NCBI GenBank assembly: GCA_937883755.1
Contig: CAKZYA010000006.1
Location: forward strand, 124,001 to 188,000
DNA: 64,000 bases
Origin: an uncultured Flammeovirgaceae bacterium
GTDB taxonomy: Bacteria; Bacteroidota; Bacteroidia; Cytophagales; Cyclobacteriaceae
Reading direction: 5' to 3'
Within the stretch, counting starts at the first letter, position 1; each line of letters starts with the position of its first letter. This document shows, piece after piece, positions 1-8,611 of the stretch. The notes beneath the pieces were generated by a model. It had not been told where the DNA came from. It worked only from the letters and a program-made list of their open reading frames with translations, and ran no database searches. A program made the position numbers and the translations under genes.

Positions 1-2893
1 GTCGGCGTACCGTGCAGATGCCTCGTTCGGGAGCATCAAAAATTAGCATAGAGGGTGGCGGAGCCGTCCGTTTCCAGATAGTATATAAACTGCGCCGATA
101 CAATCCATCGCCCGGTTCTTGTAAGTACTGATAACGCCAACCCTTATTGCTTAACTCGTCCCACAATCCGGCGGGTTGATAGGGATATACACTCGATCCA
201 CCAGTAGAATCAACAAGTAGGCCACTAATAGCCAACGCGTTATCCCGAATCATCTCAGCCGGCAAGCGGAATCGTGGCCCCCGAGCCAATAGTATATTTT
301 CTTTATCCCGTTCGGCTAACTCAGGAGTGATAACTGAACTTTGTTGGTAAGTAGCTGACATCACAATCTGTTTGTGCAATGCTTTTATATCCCAGCCAGA
401 TTCCGTAAAAGTGACCGCCAGCCAATCTAGCAGTTCCGGGTGTGAGGGTAACTCGCCTTGGTTACCAAAATCTTCCGAGGTTCGAACTAAGCCCGTCCCG
501 AAGTGCATTTGCCAAATACGATTAACGAAGACTCGAGCAGTGAGTGGGTTCTTTTCATCAAAAAGCCACTTGGTAAGTCCCAGGCGGTTTTGTGGTAAAT
601 CCTCATTGTAAGATAGTACCGCTTCCGGTACGCCGGGTGATACTTCCTCGGTACGGGCGTTGTATAGTCCCCGGTCTAAAATGTAAGTAGGGCGAGGCTC
701 TTCCCGGTCGCCCATCACCATAATCTCAGGAATCTCATTCAGTGCGGTATTCATCTTAACTCGCTGGTGGTGCAGACTATCCCGTAGCGTTTTGGCTAAA
801 GTATCCATCTCTTCCCAGTAATATTCCTGCAAAAGTGACGCTTCTTGATTAATCGCCTTCATAGCTTCCTCCGGATCGTACGAATACAGTATTTCCAGAC
901 CAGTCAGGTTTCGGTCGTACACTTTGATCTCATCAATCCCGCCGTTTTTAAAGGGAATAATGTGGACTCTTTGCCCTAAAGTAAACCCATTAAAGCCGTA
1001 AGTATGAATATCCGGCTCGTAGAGAATGCCTTTGTACAGATTGTCTTGGTCAATATTTGCCGAAGCAGGTTGCCCATTCACATAAAGATGAACCCCTTCG
1101 GCCTGGCTGGAGCCATCGTAAGTGATCGTTACTAGTGACCATTCTTTAGCTGGCAGTGCATTCTGGGAAGTAAGCTGAATGCTGTTGTACGGCCAGGAAT
1201 GAGCCATGATGAATTGCAAGCGATTATCAGTTAGGTGTAGGGAATAGCCTTTGTAACCCAGCCGTAAATCCTCACAGTGGTAGAATACTCCAACTTTTTG
1301 GTAAACCGTATCTGGGTACAGCCAGAGCGAGACTGAGAAAGGTTCAGTACGCTCGTACCAGCCTACTTTTTCACCCAATTTCACTGAGTTATAATCGCTG
1401 ACAAAGAAAGCGTTACCTTTTTTCCCTTCTTTAATAACAGGCTCCTTTAGTGTTGCCGACTTGTGACCGTCAACTAGATTAGGTGAGGTGAACGCATCGT
1501 CATTGGATTGAATCTGATCAAACGGATAGTGAGCTACTAAATCTTGATTAATTTGTCGCTTCAGGCTAGATTCTGAAAGATTGGTATGAGCTTTCCAGTT
1601 TTGGTACTGCTCGTCTGATGATGGTTTTTGTTGCTCTAATTTTGCCTCAAGGTTCTCAATTTTTTGGCTAATAAACTGGATGATGTTTTCCTGCTCTTCA
1701 CTACTGAGTAGAAGGGAAGGGCCAGGGGTTTGATCGGGTCCGTATACCGGAGTACCTATCTCGCGGGTGCTGTTGAAAAAGCCAGAGACTTTGTAGAAAT
1801 CTGCTTGACTAATCGGATCATACTTATGATCGTGGCAACGGGCGCACTCCAGCGATAGTCCCATGAATGCTTGCCCAACTGTTCCTACCCGGTCGGCAAT
1901 GTACTCCTGCCGATATTCTTCAAATACAATCCCTGCCTCCGAATTTTTCTTGTGCAGTCGGTTAAAGGCAGTGGCTAAAATACTTTCTTGGGTAGGATTG
2001 GGAATAAGGTCACCCGCTAATTGCCAGGTAGAAAACTGATCGTAGGGCATATTTTCGTTAAAGGCCTTAATCACCCAGTCGCGCCAAGGAGAGAAGTTCC
2101 GGTGCTTATCATCCAGATAACCATCACTATCGGCGTAGCGAGCTACATCCATCCAATTTACAGCCATTCGCTCTCCGTAGGCTGGGGATTGTAGTAATCG
2201 GTCGACTAATTTCTCGTAGGCATCGGGCGAGTCATCCGCCAGGAAACGATCAATTTCTTCCAGCGTGGGCGGTAATCCGGTTAGGTCAAAGCTTAATCGT
2301 CGGATGAGTGTTTCTTTATCTGCTTCCTCCGCTGGGGTGAGTCCCTCCCGCTCTAATCGAGTTAGCACAAAATTATCGATAGGCGAGTTTGGCCACTCTT
2401 CATTTTCGCTAGTCGGTAATTCTGGCTTTTCCGGTTTGATGAACGCCCAGTGCGGCTTGTATTCAGCTCCCTGTTCAATCCACATAGTAAGAATGGCTTT
2501 CTCCTCTACCGTAAGTTGCAGATGAGATTCGGGGGGAGGCATTACAAAGTTGGGATCGTCGGAAACAATACGGTGATAAACCTCGCTTCTCCCCAGTTTG
2601 CTTGGTACAATAGCGTGTCCTTCACCTGATGCTAGAGCTGCAAATGCTGCTTCGGGAGTATCTAGTCGCAGATCAGCTTCTTGATTTTCTTTATCGGGAC
2701 CGTGGCAAGCGTAGCAGCGATCGGAAAGAATAGGCTTAACGTGAAAGTTGAAGTCAATCTTCTCCGGTAATTTTTTCTCAGCTTCTACAATCTCCGCTGG
2801 CTTTTCGGTGCCACAGCAAGTGAACAGCACCGCGAATAAGCCGGATGTGAGAAATAATAATTGAGTACGTAAACGTGGTTTGAATAAGTGCAT
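1..2893 (-). CDS. PSD1/DUF1549-DUF1553 cytochrome-c-type protein, C-terminus cut by window edge
   Basis: The frame is open from an ATG at 2893 to the left edge, so about 964 residues are visible and the C-terminus is missing. It begins with a hydrophobic segment ending in a Cys (FTCCG), suggesting a lipoprotein. It then has a haem-type CYACHG motif (PSCyt1), the DUF1549 block with the WMDVARYAD motif, a second CARCHDHKYDP motif, a LamG/concanavalin-like middle, and the DUF1553 start (NRIWQMHFG, ...EDFGNQGELPSHPELLDWLA). The family is common in Planctomycetes and Cytophagales and is usually tied to breakdown of complex or sulfated polysaccharides, but its reaction is not established. It is a clear paralog of the gene at 10117-13413. 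By analogy its DUF1501 partner should lie just beyond the left edge. The regulator at 3041 is divergent from it. Confidence 0.9.
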   Translation of the reverse strand, partial: MHLFKPRLRTQLLFLTSGLFAVLFTCCGTEKPAEIVEAEKKLPEKIDFNFHVKPILSDRCYACHGPDKENQEADLRLDTPEAAFAALASGEGHAIVPSKLGRSEVYHRIVSDDPNFVMPPPESHLQLTVEEKAILTMWIEQGAEYKPHWAFIKPEKPELPTSENEEWPNSPIDNFVLTRLEREGLTPAEEADKETLIRRLSFDLTGLPPTLEEIDRFLADDSPDAYEKLVDRLLQSPAYGERMAVNWMDVARYADSDGYLDDKHRNFSPWRDWVIKAFNENMPYDQFSTWQLAGDLIPNPTQESILATAFNRLHKKNSEAGIVFEEYRQEYIADRVGTVGQAFMGLSLECARCHDHKYDPISQADFYKVSGFFNSTREIGTPVYGPDQTPGPSLLLSSEEQENIIQFISQKIENLEAKLEQQKPSSDEQYQNWKAHTNLSESSLKRQINQDLVAHYPFDQIQSNDDAFTSPNLVDGHKSATLKEPVIKEGKKGNAFFVSDYNSVKLGEKVGWYERTEPFSVSLWLYPDTVYQKVGVFYHCEDLRLGYKGYSLHLTDNRLQFIMAHSWPYNSIQLTSQNALPAKEWSLVTITYDGSSQAEGVHLYVNGQPASANIDQDNLYKGILYEPDIHTYGFNGFTLGQRVHIIPFKNGGIDEIKVYDRNLTGLEILYSYDPEEAMKAINQEASLLQEYYWEEMDTLAKTLRDSLHHQRVKMNTALNEIPEIMVMGDREEPRPTYILDRGLYNARTEEVSPGVPEAVLSYNEDLPQNRLGLTKWLFDEKNPLTARVFVNRIWQMHFGTGLVRTSEDFGNQGELPSHPELLDWLAVTFTESGWDIKALHKQIVMSATYQQSSVITPELAERDKENILLARGPRFRLPAEMIRDNALAISGLLVDSTGGSSVYPYQPAGLWDELSNKGWRYQYLQEPGDGLYRRSLYTIWKRTAPPPSMLIFDAPERGICTVRR

Positions 2894-3040
2894 AGTCTTT
2901 CTTTCACCCTTGCGGAAAACAAGATTATGCTAATATAATAAACTCTGGTGGCAGATGGTAGGTTAAAAAAACCGTTTTATTAACTGTTAATAACAGGCTT
3001 ATTTTGATAATTTGACGGTTAATTACCTTTAAAGTTAATT

Positions 3041-4282
3041 ATGCGGGACGAGCGACTTTTCCGGGATACAGCTCAAAGGATCATTGAGAGTGCTGCTTTC
3101 GGAAGATCGGAAACCTACGCCAACCTGCTAAATTTTCTAGTAGAATCCACCCTAATTGGGAATACTCCCAAGGAAACCACTATTGCTGAACAGATATTCG
3201 GAGACAAAGAATTTAACCCCAATGAAAGTACACTGGTAAGGGTATACGTATTCAATCTTCGGAAGAAAATTGCTAAATACTATCAGAGCCAAGGTGAGCA
3301 GGATCAGTGGATACTCTCCATACCGAAGGGTAGCTACGAAGTAATCTTGGATGAAAGAGAGAGCAAAGAGTTGGTAAATCATACTAAACCAACCGAGTCT
3401 GCCTTCGGAAAGAGTTGGATATTCTACACAATCATTATTGCTGCTCTATTGCTTAGCCTGTTCTTATGGCGAAGCAAAACGGCAATTCAAAACGCCTACC
3501 AAGTAATTCCTGAATCGAACATATGGACAGATTTTTTGGATAGCGAGCTTCCGTACTATGTGGTATTAGGCGATCTTTTTATTTACTCAGAATACAATAA
3601 GCAGCAAGAAACCACCCGTACCATCCGGGATGCCGATATGAACTCACTCGAAAGCTTTGAGATTATGGCAACGCAAATGAACGATACCAGCCGGGAGGTA
3701 AATACGCTTTCCTACTCTTTTCTAGTGAAGAATAGTGCGGAGTGGATTAAAAGCTTAACCCAAATCTTCTTCTCTCATCATAAGAATTTCAGCGTTCGTT
3801 ACATGACTAAGTTCAGCACTAAGGATCTAGTTGATAATAATATTATGCTAGTTGGGATGCTGAAAACATTCGGTCTGTTCAACAATTATTTTGATAATTC
3901 CAGCTTCACCCTTATTGCCAACGATACCATTCAATTTCAGGTAGATAGTCTGAAGTCTGTTGAGAAATTTTCCCCCTCAGGCGACCCAGATTCTTTTCAC
4001 ACCGATTACGGGTTTATCGCCAAATTTCCCGGACCGAATAATAATACAATCATTATGTGCGGTGGCCTTTGGGATACCGGAGCCTCTCAAAGCTTAAAGA
4101 TGCTTACTGGCCCGGTGCTGCTAGGTCAGTTAGAAGATCGCTTAAAAGAAGAGTATGAGACTATTCCTCCGTACTTTGAAGTGCTGATTGAAGTCAACGG
4201 TATTGATCGTACTGAACTTACGCCCCAGATTCTGTACGTCAACCAAATCGACGAGTCTAATAATCTCTGGAATGTTCGTTGA
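3041..4282 (+). CDS. Membrane-anchored winged-helix regulator (ToxR-like layout)
   Basis: 413 residues. Residues about 15-108 match the winged-helix-like domain seen at the front of many TPR and adenylate-cyclase-type regulators: LLNFLVESTL, then KETTIAEQIFG, then VRVYVFNLRKKIAKYY and a closing IPKGSYEV. One transmembrane helix follows at about 125-143 (WIFYTIIIAALLLSLFLW), and the remaining 270 residues would lie outside the cytoplasm. I do not recognise that C-terminal domain. The order DNA-binding domain, helix, external sensor resembles ToxR/CadC one-component regulators. It is divergent from the PSD1 gene that starts at 2893, sharing a 147-bp intergenic region, so regulating that operon is the simplest inference. 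The domain assignment is from memory of family motifs; no target site is proven. Confidence 0.75.
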   Translation: MRDERLFRDTAQRIIESAAFGRSETYANLLNFLVESTLIGNTPKETTIAEQIFGDKEFNPNESTLVRVYVFNLRKKIAKYYQSQGEQDQWILSIPKGSYEVILDERESKELVNHTKPTESAFGKSWIFYTIIIAALLLSLFLWRSKTAIQNAYQVIPESNIWTDFLDSELPYYVVLGDLFIYSEYNKQQETTRTIRDADMNSLESFEIMATQMNDTSREVNTLSYSFLVKNSAEWIKSLTQIFFSHHKNFSVRYMTKFSTKDLVDNNIMLVGMLKTFGLFNNYFDNSSFTLIANDTIQFQVDSLKSVEKFSPSGDPDSFHTDYGFIAKFPGPNNNTIIMCGGLWDTGASQSLKMLTGPVLLGQLEDRLKEEYETIPPYFEVLIEVNGIDRTELTPQILYVNQIDESNNLWNVR

Positions 4283-4344
4283 AAACACTTTTACAATTAC
4301 CTCTTTAGGTTGACTGCCGTTGGCTATTTTATGATATTGCAAGG

Positions 4345-5235
4345 GTGAATGAGCAACAACGCCTACTTCGATTACTAAAGCTGATTGCCCTACTATCTTC
4401 TCCCTTGCGCCGAACCGTGCGGCAGTACGCTGACCTGCTGGAAGTGAATAAAACCACTATTTACCGCTACTTTCGTACGATTGAGGAAGCGGGCTACGCC
4501 CTGTTGTTAGATGACCAAAACCAATACTACCTGGATCGAAGTACGGTTCGCAGTCGCCATCCCGAGTTACACTTTAGTGAAGAAGAGGCGCAAGTACTGG
4601 GCGACTTAGTGCGTAGCTACGATTCGCCCATTCAGCAGGATTTGCTAAACAAAATTTACACTCACTCTACTTTAACCGAATTAGCCGATAGCCTGGCCGA
4701 TGCCCAGCAGTCGGTGCGCTACCGTATCCTCAAAGAAGCTATTCGGGAAGAACGGCAGGTAATTTTGCGGCAATATGTCTCCATGAATAGTCAGCAAATA
4801 GGTGATCGCCGGGTAGAGCCTATCGGATTTTTGCATCGGGATACTTTGGTGGAGGCTTACGATGTGGAGAAAAAAGCGATGCGCCATTTTCGGATTGAGC
4901 GAATTGCTGAGGTAAAGCGTTGCCAAACCTACTTTCAGAACCGAGGCGAGCACCGTCATAGTCAGACCGATCCTTTCCGAGTAGCTAACTTACAGTCCGT
5001 GGATATTGCCGTAAAACTTACTCCCACGGCTGCTCAGCAAATGAAGGAGCTATACCCTGCTACGGAGCCTTATTTACAACAGCAAGGTGATTCAACCATT
5101 TTTTCAGCGCCTGTTAATCGAGAATTTAAACTGATTGATCGTCTGCTTCTGAGCTTATGCGACGAAGTACAAGTTGTATCCCCACCCCAGCTCCGCGAGC
5201 ATCTACAAGCCTTCTGGAAGCGTAATACTATCTGA
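4345..5235 (+). CDS. HTH/WYL-domain transcriptional regulator
   Basis: 296 residues from a GTG start; an ATG at 4331 runs into a stop, so GTG is the only reasonable start. Residues 1-60 form an HTH_11-type helix-turn-helix (QYADLLEVNKTTIYRYFRTIEEAGY). From about residue 130 there is a WYL-like effector domain (VILRQYVSMNSQ, VEPIGFLHRDTLVEAYD, RHFRIERIAEV) followed by a WCX-type C-terminal extension. WYL proteins bind small ligands or nucleic acid and regulate nearby genes. It sits upstream of, and on the same strand as, the 130-residue protein and the DUF4132 protein, and probably controls them. Confidence 0.85.
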   Translation: MNEQQRLLRLLKLIALLSSPLRRTVRQYADLLEVNKTTIYRYFRTIEEAGYALLLDDQNQYYLDRSTVRSRHPELHFSEEEAQVLGDLVRSYDSPIQQDLLNKIYTHSTLTELADSLADAQQSVRYRILKEAIREERQVILRQYVSMNSQQIGDRRVEPIGFLHRDTLVEAYDVEKKAMRHFRIERIAEVKRCQTYFQNRGEHRHSQTDPFRVANLQSVDIAVKLTPTAAQQMKELYPATEPYLQQQGDSTIFSAPVNREFKLIDRLLLSLCDEVQVVSPPQLREHLQAFWKRNTI

Positions 5236-5465
5236 GGAAACCGGAAGCGGAAAAATTGAGATTAAAATGAATGTAGAAATATTTTTGGACTGTACCATCT
5301 ACTTCAACACTTGACTCCCTTCGCTTCGGATTCCTGACTCCAGATTCCGGTTTCCCGTCTCCGACCGAACTATTTGGGCTATTCTGAAAAGATATTTTTG
5401 CCAGTTGCAGAGGGTGCAACTCCGGGGTCGTATTCTTGTCATAGATTGATTTAACAGAATACATT

Positions 5466-5858
5466 ATGCAGAAATTAACAATTTATGACCGGACGTTTTT
5501 CGGAGAACAGGTAGGAGAAGTTCAGATTATTGTAGGCAATAAAGTCACTACCGTACGGGAGATTATCAACGCTCGGGTAGAAGCCGAAGTAAGTAGCTAC
5601 AACCAACGCCAAGCCCATTATTTTCAAGGGTTAGTCCAGCCTACCGGAGCCGAGCAGACCCTCAACGGTTTTCGGCTTAAGAAACGTCAAAAAATTGACC
5701 CTGAACAACATACCTATTTAGCCCTAGATAGCTTTTTGAAAAACCAGTACTTTGTCTTAATTGATGATGTACAGGCCGAATCGCTCGACCAAGAAATTAC
5801 CCTTCATCCAGAAACCGAGATTAGTTTTTTAAAACTGACTCCTTTAGTGGGCGGATAA
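5466..5858 (+). CDS. Conserved-looking small protein in DUF4132 operon
   Basis: 130 residues, no signal peptide or transmembrane helix, so likely cytoplasmic. It starts MQKLTIYDRTFFGEQVGEV and looks like an alpha/beta fold with several short strands (VQIIVGNKVTTV, YFVLIDDVQ, EISFLKL). I do not recognise a family. It lies 75 bp before the DUF4132 gene and 230 bp after the WYL regulator, all on the same strand, so it is probably an accessory or partner of the DUF4132 protein. Confidence 0.7.
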   Translation: MQKLTIYDRTFFGEQVGEVQIIVGNKVTTVREIINARVEAEVSSYNQRQAHYFQGLVQPTGAEQTLNGFRLKKRQKIDPEQHTYLALDSFLKNQYFVLIDDVQAESLDQEITLHPETEISFLKLTPLVGG

Positions 5859-5933
5859 TCCCGTAACACACTAACAAACAGCATTACACCCATTTTCCAT
5901 TGTCCTCTATTCATTTTCATTTGATAAAATATC

Positions 5934-8534
5934 ATGGCAATACAGACTTTACGTAAAATTCTATTCGGCAACTTTGTTTTAAGAGAACACGCTGAGCTAC
6001 AATCTTTACTAACCCGCATCTATCGAGAGATACAAAACCAGGCAGGTTTTAAATGGTGGTGGGTAGATAAAAATCTATCGGAAACACTTACCTATCAGAC
6101 ACTGAGAGCTAAAAGCCCAGCGGAGAAACGAGATTTAGTATTAGAACTGGTAGCCATGCTTCCTAAGTTAAAAGCTCGCTTTGCCCAACGAAACTCGTAC
6201 AGTTACGACGACCCAGATATTATTATGGAGCGAATGGGAAGTTCGCTGCTAAACCGCTTAGTTCGACAGAAGCTAGATTTGCGAGAAAGTGATTTTATCT
6301 TTCTACTAAATACCTATGTCAATATTCCTGATCGAACTTACTATTACTTCAGTCAGTGGCCAGTGGGGCATACCGTAAAGCAGCTAGAAAGATTAGCCGC
6401 GACTAAACCGCTCAGTCCTGATTTTCAAGCTTTTCTTGCCCATTATATTCAAAAGACTGAATTTGAGCATCAGCACCACTATTGGGGTTCTAATTTAGCC
6501 CAGGTAAAACTGAAAATAGAAACTTTATTGTATCAAGCCCAAAGTGGTAAAACTACAGTACCACCGTTAGTGCTGAACGAAAAGGATAGTTTCGGGCAAT
6601 TAGTCAACCAATCGGTAAATGGGTTGTCTGACAAAATGCGCCCGCACTATTACGAATTGCTCCATCTAGCAGTAAAGGCTTCGGGAGCTAAGCCTACCAA
6701 GAAATATAGTAAGGCGATAGAGAAAATTGTGGAAGCTACTGGGTCAATTCACTTTCGGGAGACAGTAGGAACATGGCTGGCTTTTTTAATCAGCATGGAA
6801 GATACTGAACAAGAACATCGTCAGACCTGGGGAACCAATACTTATACCTATACCACCCGAACTTTTCTTCAGCCACAAAATGCGACTATCGCTAAAGGGC
6901 TGGTTTGGTCATTAGTGCAGGTTAGCAATCCAATTACTTTGGTGACGATTGGCCAATTAGCCGAGCGGGCTTTTCGGAAGATACCGGGAGTTGGGGCAAC
7001 TGCTACGGCACTAGGCAATGCTTGTCTTTATCTACTGGCTCATTCAGAAGGGGCAGAAGGAGTAGCCTATCTCTCAGGATTAAAGACCAAAATACCTCAG
7101 AATAACATCCGCCAACGCATACAGCAGTGTATCGAACAGAAATCAGTGCAAATGGGTATTAGCCCTCACGAAGTGGAAGAAATGGCGGTACCTCATTACG
7201 ACCTTAAAGTGGGTAGGAAAGAGATTATATTCGATGATTATACTCTAGAGATTTCTGTTCAGGGCATTGGCAAAATCAGCCAGGTTTGGCGGAAGCCTGA
7301 TGGTACGACTCAAAAATCAGTGCCTAGTTTTGTAAAGCAATCGGCTTTGCATCAGTCTCGCCTAACAGCAGTCCGGGCTGAAATCAAGGACATCAAAAAG
7401 AGTTTGACAACGCAACGAGACCGGATTGATCGATCGTATGTGCAAAGTCGTAGCTGGACTTACGAAAAATTCTGTCAATACTATCTCCACCACGGACTGG
7501 TAGGTTGGCTAGCGCAACGACTTATTTGGTCATTTGAACTTGGCGGACAAACTATTCCGGCTATTTGGCGCAATAACCGCTGGGAAGACGTAAGTGGTAA
7601 TCCGCTGAACGGGATCAACGATATTACTCAAGTTACTCTTTGGCACCCTATTCAATCCAAAACGGAGGAAGTATTGGCCTGGCGAGAGCGGTTGGAACAT
7701 TTAGAGATGCAGCAGCCTCTGAAGCAGGCTTACCGGGAGATTTACTTACTAACGGATGCTGAAGTAAATACCCGATTTTACAGCAACCGGATGGCAGCGC
7801 ATATTCTGAAGCAGCATCAACTTAATGCCTTAGCGGGAATCAGGGGCTGGAAGTACAGTTTGCTGGGAGCCTTTGACGACGGACGCGACCGGGGCGAAGT
7901 AACTATTAATCTACCAGATCATAACTTACAGGCTGCTTTCTGGATTAATGAAATGCTAAGTGAGGAGGCGATGAATGATACCGGAATCTGGCTTTACGTA
8001 GCTACTGATCAGGTACGCTTTACTCAGGATGATAAAGTACTCAATCTTATTGATGTTCCTCCGCTAATTTTTTCTGAGATTATGCGCGATGTAGATTTAT
8101 TTGTGGGGGTAACCAGCGTAGGTAATGATCCACAATGGCAAGACAATGGCGGCACTCCCCAGTTTCGCGATTACTGGGCAACCTATTCATTCGGTAACCT
8201 GAGCGAAGTAGCTAAAACCCGCAAGGCAGTTCTGGAGAAAGTATTGCCTCGGTTGAAGATCAATAAGGTAGCCAGCATTGACGGGAAGTTCTTGAAGGTA
8301 AAAGGAACTTACAAGACCTACAAGATTCATATTGGCAGTACCAATATTTTGATGGAGCCTAACGATCAGTATTTATGCATTGTACCCTCGCGTAGCTCAG
8401 CTTCCAGTACTGATAAACTATTCTTACCCTTTGAGGGTGACCGAGGCTTCGCGATTTTGCTTAGCAAGGCGTTTTTGCTGGCCGAGGATCATAAAATTAC
8501 TGACCCAACAATCCTCAGCCAATTAGGAAGATAA
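5934..8534 (+). CDS. DUF4132 domain-containing protein (MolR/YehI-like)
   Basis: 866 residues, cytoplasmic, no signal peptide. The N-terminal ~400 residues look alpha-helical and repeat-like. From about residue 425 the protein carries the DUF4132 signature region: KEIIFDDYTLEISVQG, KISQVWRKPDGTT, a helical linker, then a C-terminal part with ILKQHQLNALAGIRGWKY (about 620-640). Members related to E. coli MolR/YehI have no firmly established reaction. It is the last gene of the WYL / small protein / DUF4132 group and is followed by a strong terminator. The C-terminus (FLPFEGDRGFAILLSKAFLLAED) is the usual closing motif of these proteins as I recall them. Confidence 0.8.
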   Translation: MAIQTLRKILFGNFVLREHAELQSLLTRIYREIQNQAGFKWWWVDKNLSETLTYQTLRAKSPAEKRDLVLELVAMLPKLKARFAQRNSYSYDDPDIIMERMGSSLLNRLVRQKLDLRESDFIFLLNTYVNIPDRTYYYFSQWPVGHTVKQLERLAATKPLSPDFQAFLAHYIQKTEFEHQHHYWGSNLAQVKLKIETLLYQAQSGKTTVPPLVLNEKDSFGQLVNQSVNGLSDKMRPHYYELLHLAVKASGAKPTKKYSKAIEKIVEATGSIHFRETVGTWLAFLISMEDTEQEHRQTWGTNTYTYTTRTFLQPQNATIAKGLVWSLVQVSNPITLVTIGQLAERAFRKIPGVGATATALGNACLYLLAHSEGAEGVAYLSGLKTKIPQNNIRQRIQQCIEQKSVQMGISPHEVEEMAVPHYDLKVGRKEIIFDDYTLEISVQGIGKISQVWRKPDGTTQKSVPSFVKQSALHQSRLTAVRAEIKDIKKSLTTQRDRIDRSYVQSRSWTYEKFCQYYLHHGLVGWLAQRLIWSFELGGQTIPAIWRNNRWEDVSGNPLNGINDITQVTLWHPIQSKTEEVLAWRERLEHLEMQQPLKQAYREIYLLTDAEVNTRFYSNRMAAHILKQHQLNALAGIRGWKYSLLGAFDDGRDRGEVTINLPDHNLQAAFWINEMLSEEAMNDTGIWLYVATDQVRFTQDDKVLNLIDVPPLIFSEIMRDVDLFVGVTSVGNDPQWQDNGGTPQFRDYWATYSFGNLSEVAKTRKAVLEKVLPRLKINKVASIDGKFLKVKGTYKTYKIHIGSTNILMEPNDQYLCIVPSRSSASSTDKLFLPFEGDRGFAILLSKAFLLAEDHKITDPTILSQLGR

Positions 8535-8559
8535 AACATCAACTCTCACTCCTCAATCA

Positions 8560-8592
8560 AGCCCTGTCTGATTTCTCAGGCAGGGCTTTTTG
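8560..8592 (+). terminator. Rho-independent terminator after DUF4132 gene
   Basis: Arms AGCCCTGTCTGA (8560-8571) and TCAGGCAGGGCT (8576-8587) pair over 12 positions with one G-T wobble and a four-base loop, followed by a short T-run. It lies between convergent genes and should stop plus-strand transcription from the DUF4132 gene. Confidence 0.9.
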
Positions 8593-8611
8593 TCCTTCCC
8601 CGACTCTGTTT

